Source: Angiostrongylus vasorum (Eukaryota; Nematoda; Chromadorea; Rhabditida; Metastrongylidae). Taken from it: 64,000 bases of DNA. Where the stretch lies: contig JADANN010000424.1 of assembly GCA_018806985.1 (NCBI GenBank), positions 116,001 through 180,000 of the forward strand, in the 5' to 3' direction. Positions 63,573 through 64,000 of this stretch are shown piece by piece (within the stretch, counting starts at the first letter, position 1; every line of letters starts with the position of its first letter). The position numbers were made by a program, and so were the translations under genes. A model generated the notes under the pieces. That model was not told where the DNA came from, ran no database searches, and worked only from the letters and a program-made list of their open reading frames with translations.

Positions 63573-64000
63573 ACAAACAACAACAAACAACAACAAACAA
63601 CAGCGACAACAAACAACAACGACGACAAACAACAACAACAAACAACGACAACAACAAACGACAACAACAACAAACAACAACGACAACAACAAACGACAAC
63701 GACAACAAACAACAAAAACAAACAACAACAAACAACAACAACAACAAACAGCAACAACAACAAACAACAACGACAACAACAAACGACAACAACAAACAAC
63801 AACAAACAACAACGACAACAAACCACAACGACGACAAACAACAACAACAACAAACAACAACGACAACAAACAACAGCAACAACAAACAACAACAAACAAC
63901 AACAACAACAAACAACGACAACAACAAACGACAACAACAACAAACAACAACGACAACAAACCACAACGACGACAAACAACAACAACAGCAAACAACAGCA
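63573..64000. repeat. AAC/ACAACG microsatellite, reaches the window end
   Basis: About 430 bp built of CAACAACAAACAACAACGAC-type units in short higher-order blocks. It produces three overlapping Val/Cys/Leu reading frames on the minus strand that are not genes. Confidence 0.95.

Noticed and set aside
63468..63995. Three minus-strand open frames of 134-175 codons, Val/Cys/Leu-rich
   Set aside because: They are translations of the AAC-type microsatellite in all three frames; low-complexity DNA without stops, not genes.
61965..64000. CRISPR-like array or satellite
   Set aside because: The repeats are short microsatellites without spacers of regular length, and the genome is eukaryotic.

Overview
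The window is nuclear DNA from a nematode, most likely a strongylid-type (clade V) worm. The evidence is a complete, intron-rich beta-tubulin gene whose protein and acidic tail look like the nematode benzimidazole-target isotypes, introns ending in TTTTCAG-type acceptors with one intron of only 60 nt, and a background packed with short interspersed repeats. There are no bacterial operons, rRNA genes or CRISPR arrays.

Five genes can be assembled exon by exon with consistent splice phases. (1) A minus-strand two-exon gene for a Leu/Cys-rich protein of unknown function (7186-5349), whose last quarter reads into a repeat. (2) A complete seven-exon beta-tubulin on the minus strand (21999-16739). 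(3) A five-exon gene for a 246-aa helical-repeat-like protein on the plus strand (25830-30145). (4) A ten-exon gene for a PDPR-type protein (regulatory subunit of pyruvate dehydrogenase phosphatase) on the plus strand (31148-40086). (5) A six-exon MADF-BESS protein on the plus strand (41100-42979). Genes 3 to 5 lie in tandem but about 1 kb apart, with a repeat between 3 and 4, so they do not look like a tightly spaced nematode operon. Weaker coding traces are a lone GT11 fucosyltransferase exon (53434-53195), a cystine-rich secreted-protein exon at the left end (302-517), and several orphan exon candidates near 43.5-44.8, 47.5-48.2 and 57.7-58.7 kb.

Everything else is dominated by repeats. 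Family A is a tRNA-derived SINE of about 280 bp with a near-complete tRNA head and a TTTATCC tail (about 20 copies). Family B is an unclassified element of about 375 bp with a conserved internal hairpin (11 copies). Family C is a second tRNA-like SINE of about 200 bp (about 12 copies). Family D is a weaker repeat (3 copies). Penelope-like retroelements (PLEs) make up the last group: one long degenerate copy with reverse transcriptase and GIY-YIG endonuclease (61650-59540) and many 3' fragments. Several PLE 3' ends carry a short motif that folds like a minimal hammerhead ribozyme needing a dimer to close stem III. One PLE pair is inserted head to head between 14-bp direct repeats (12007-13121). 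Simple repeats (AT, AAT, AAC) occur at 7.3, 37.9, 62 and 63.6-64 kb. The right half (45-64 kb) holds no intact gene that can be assembled.
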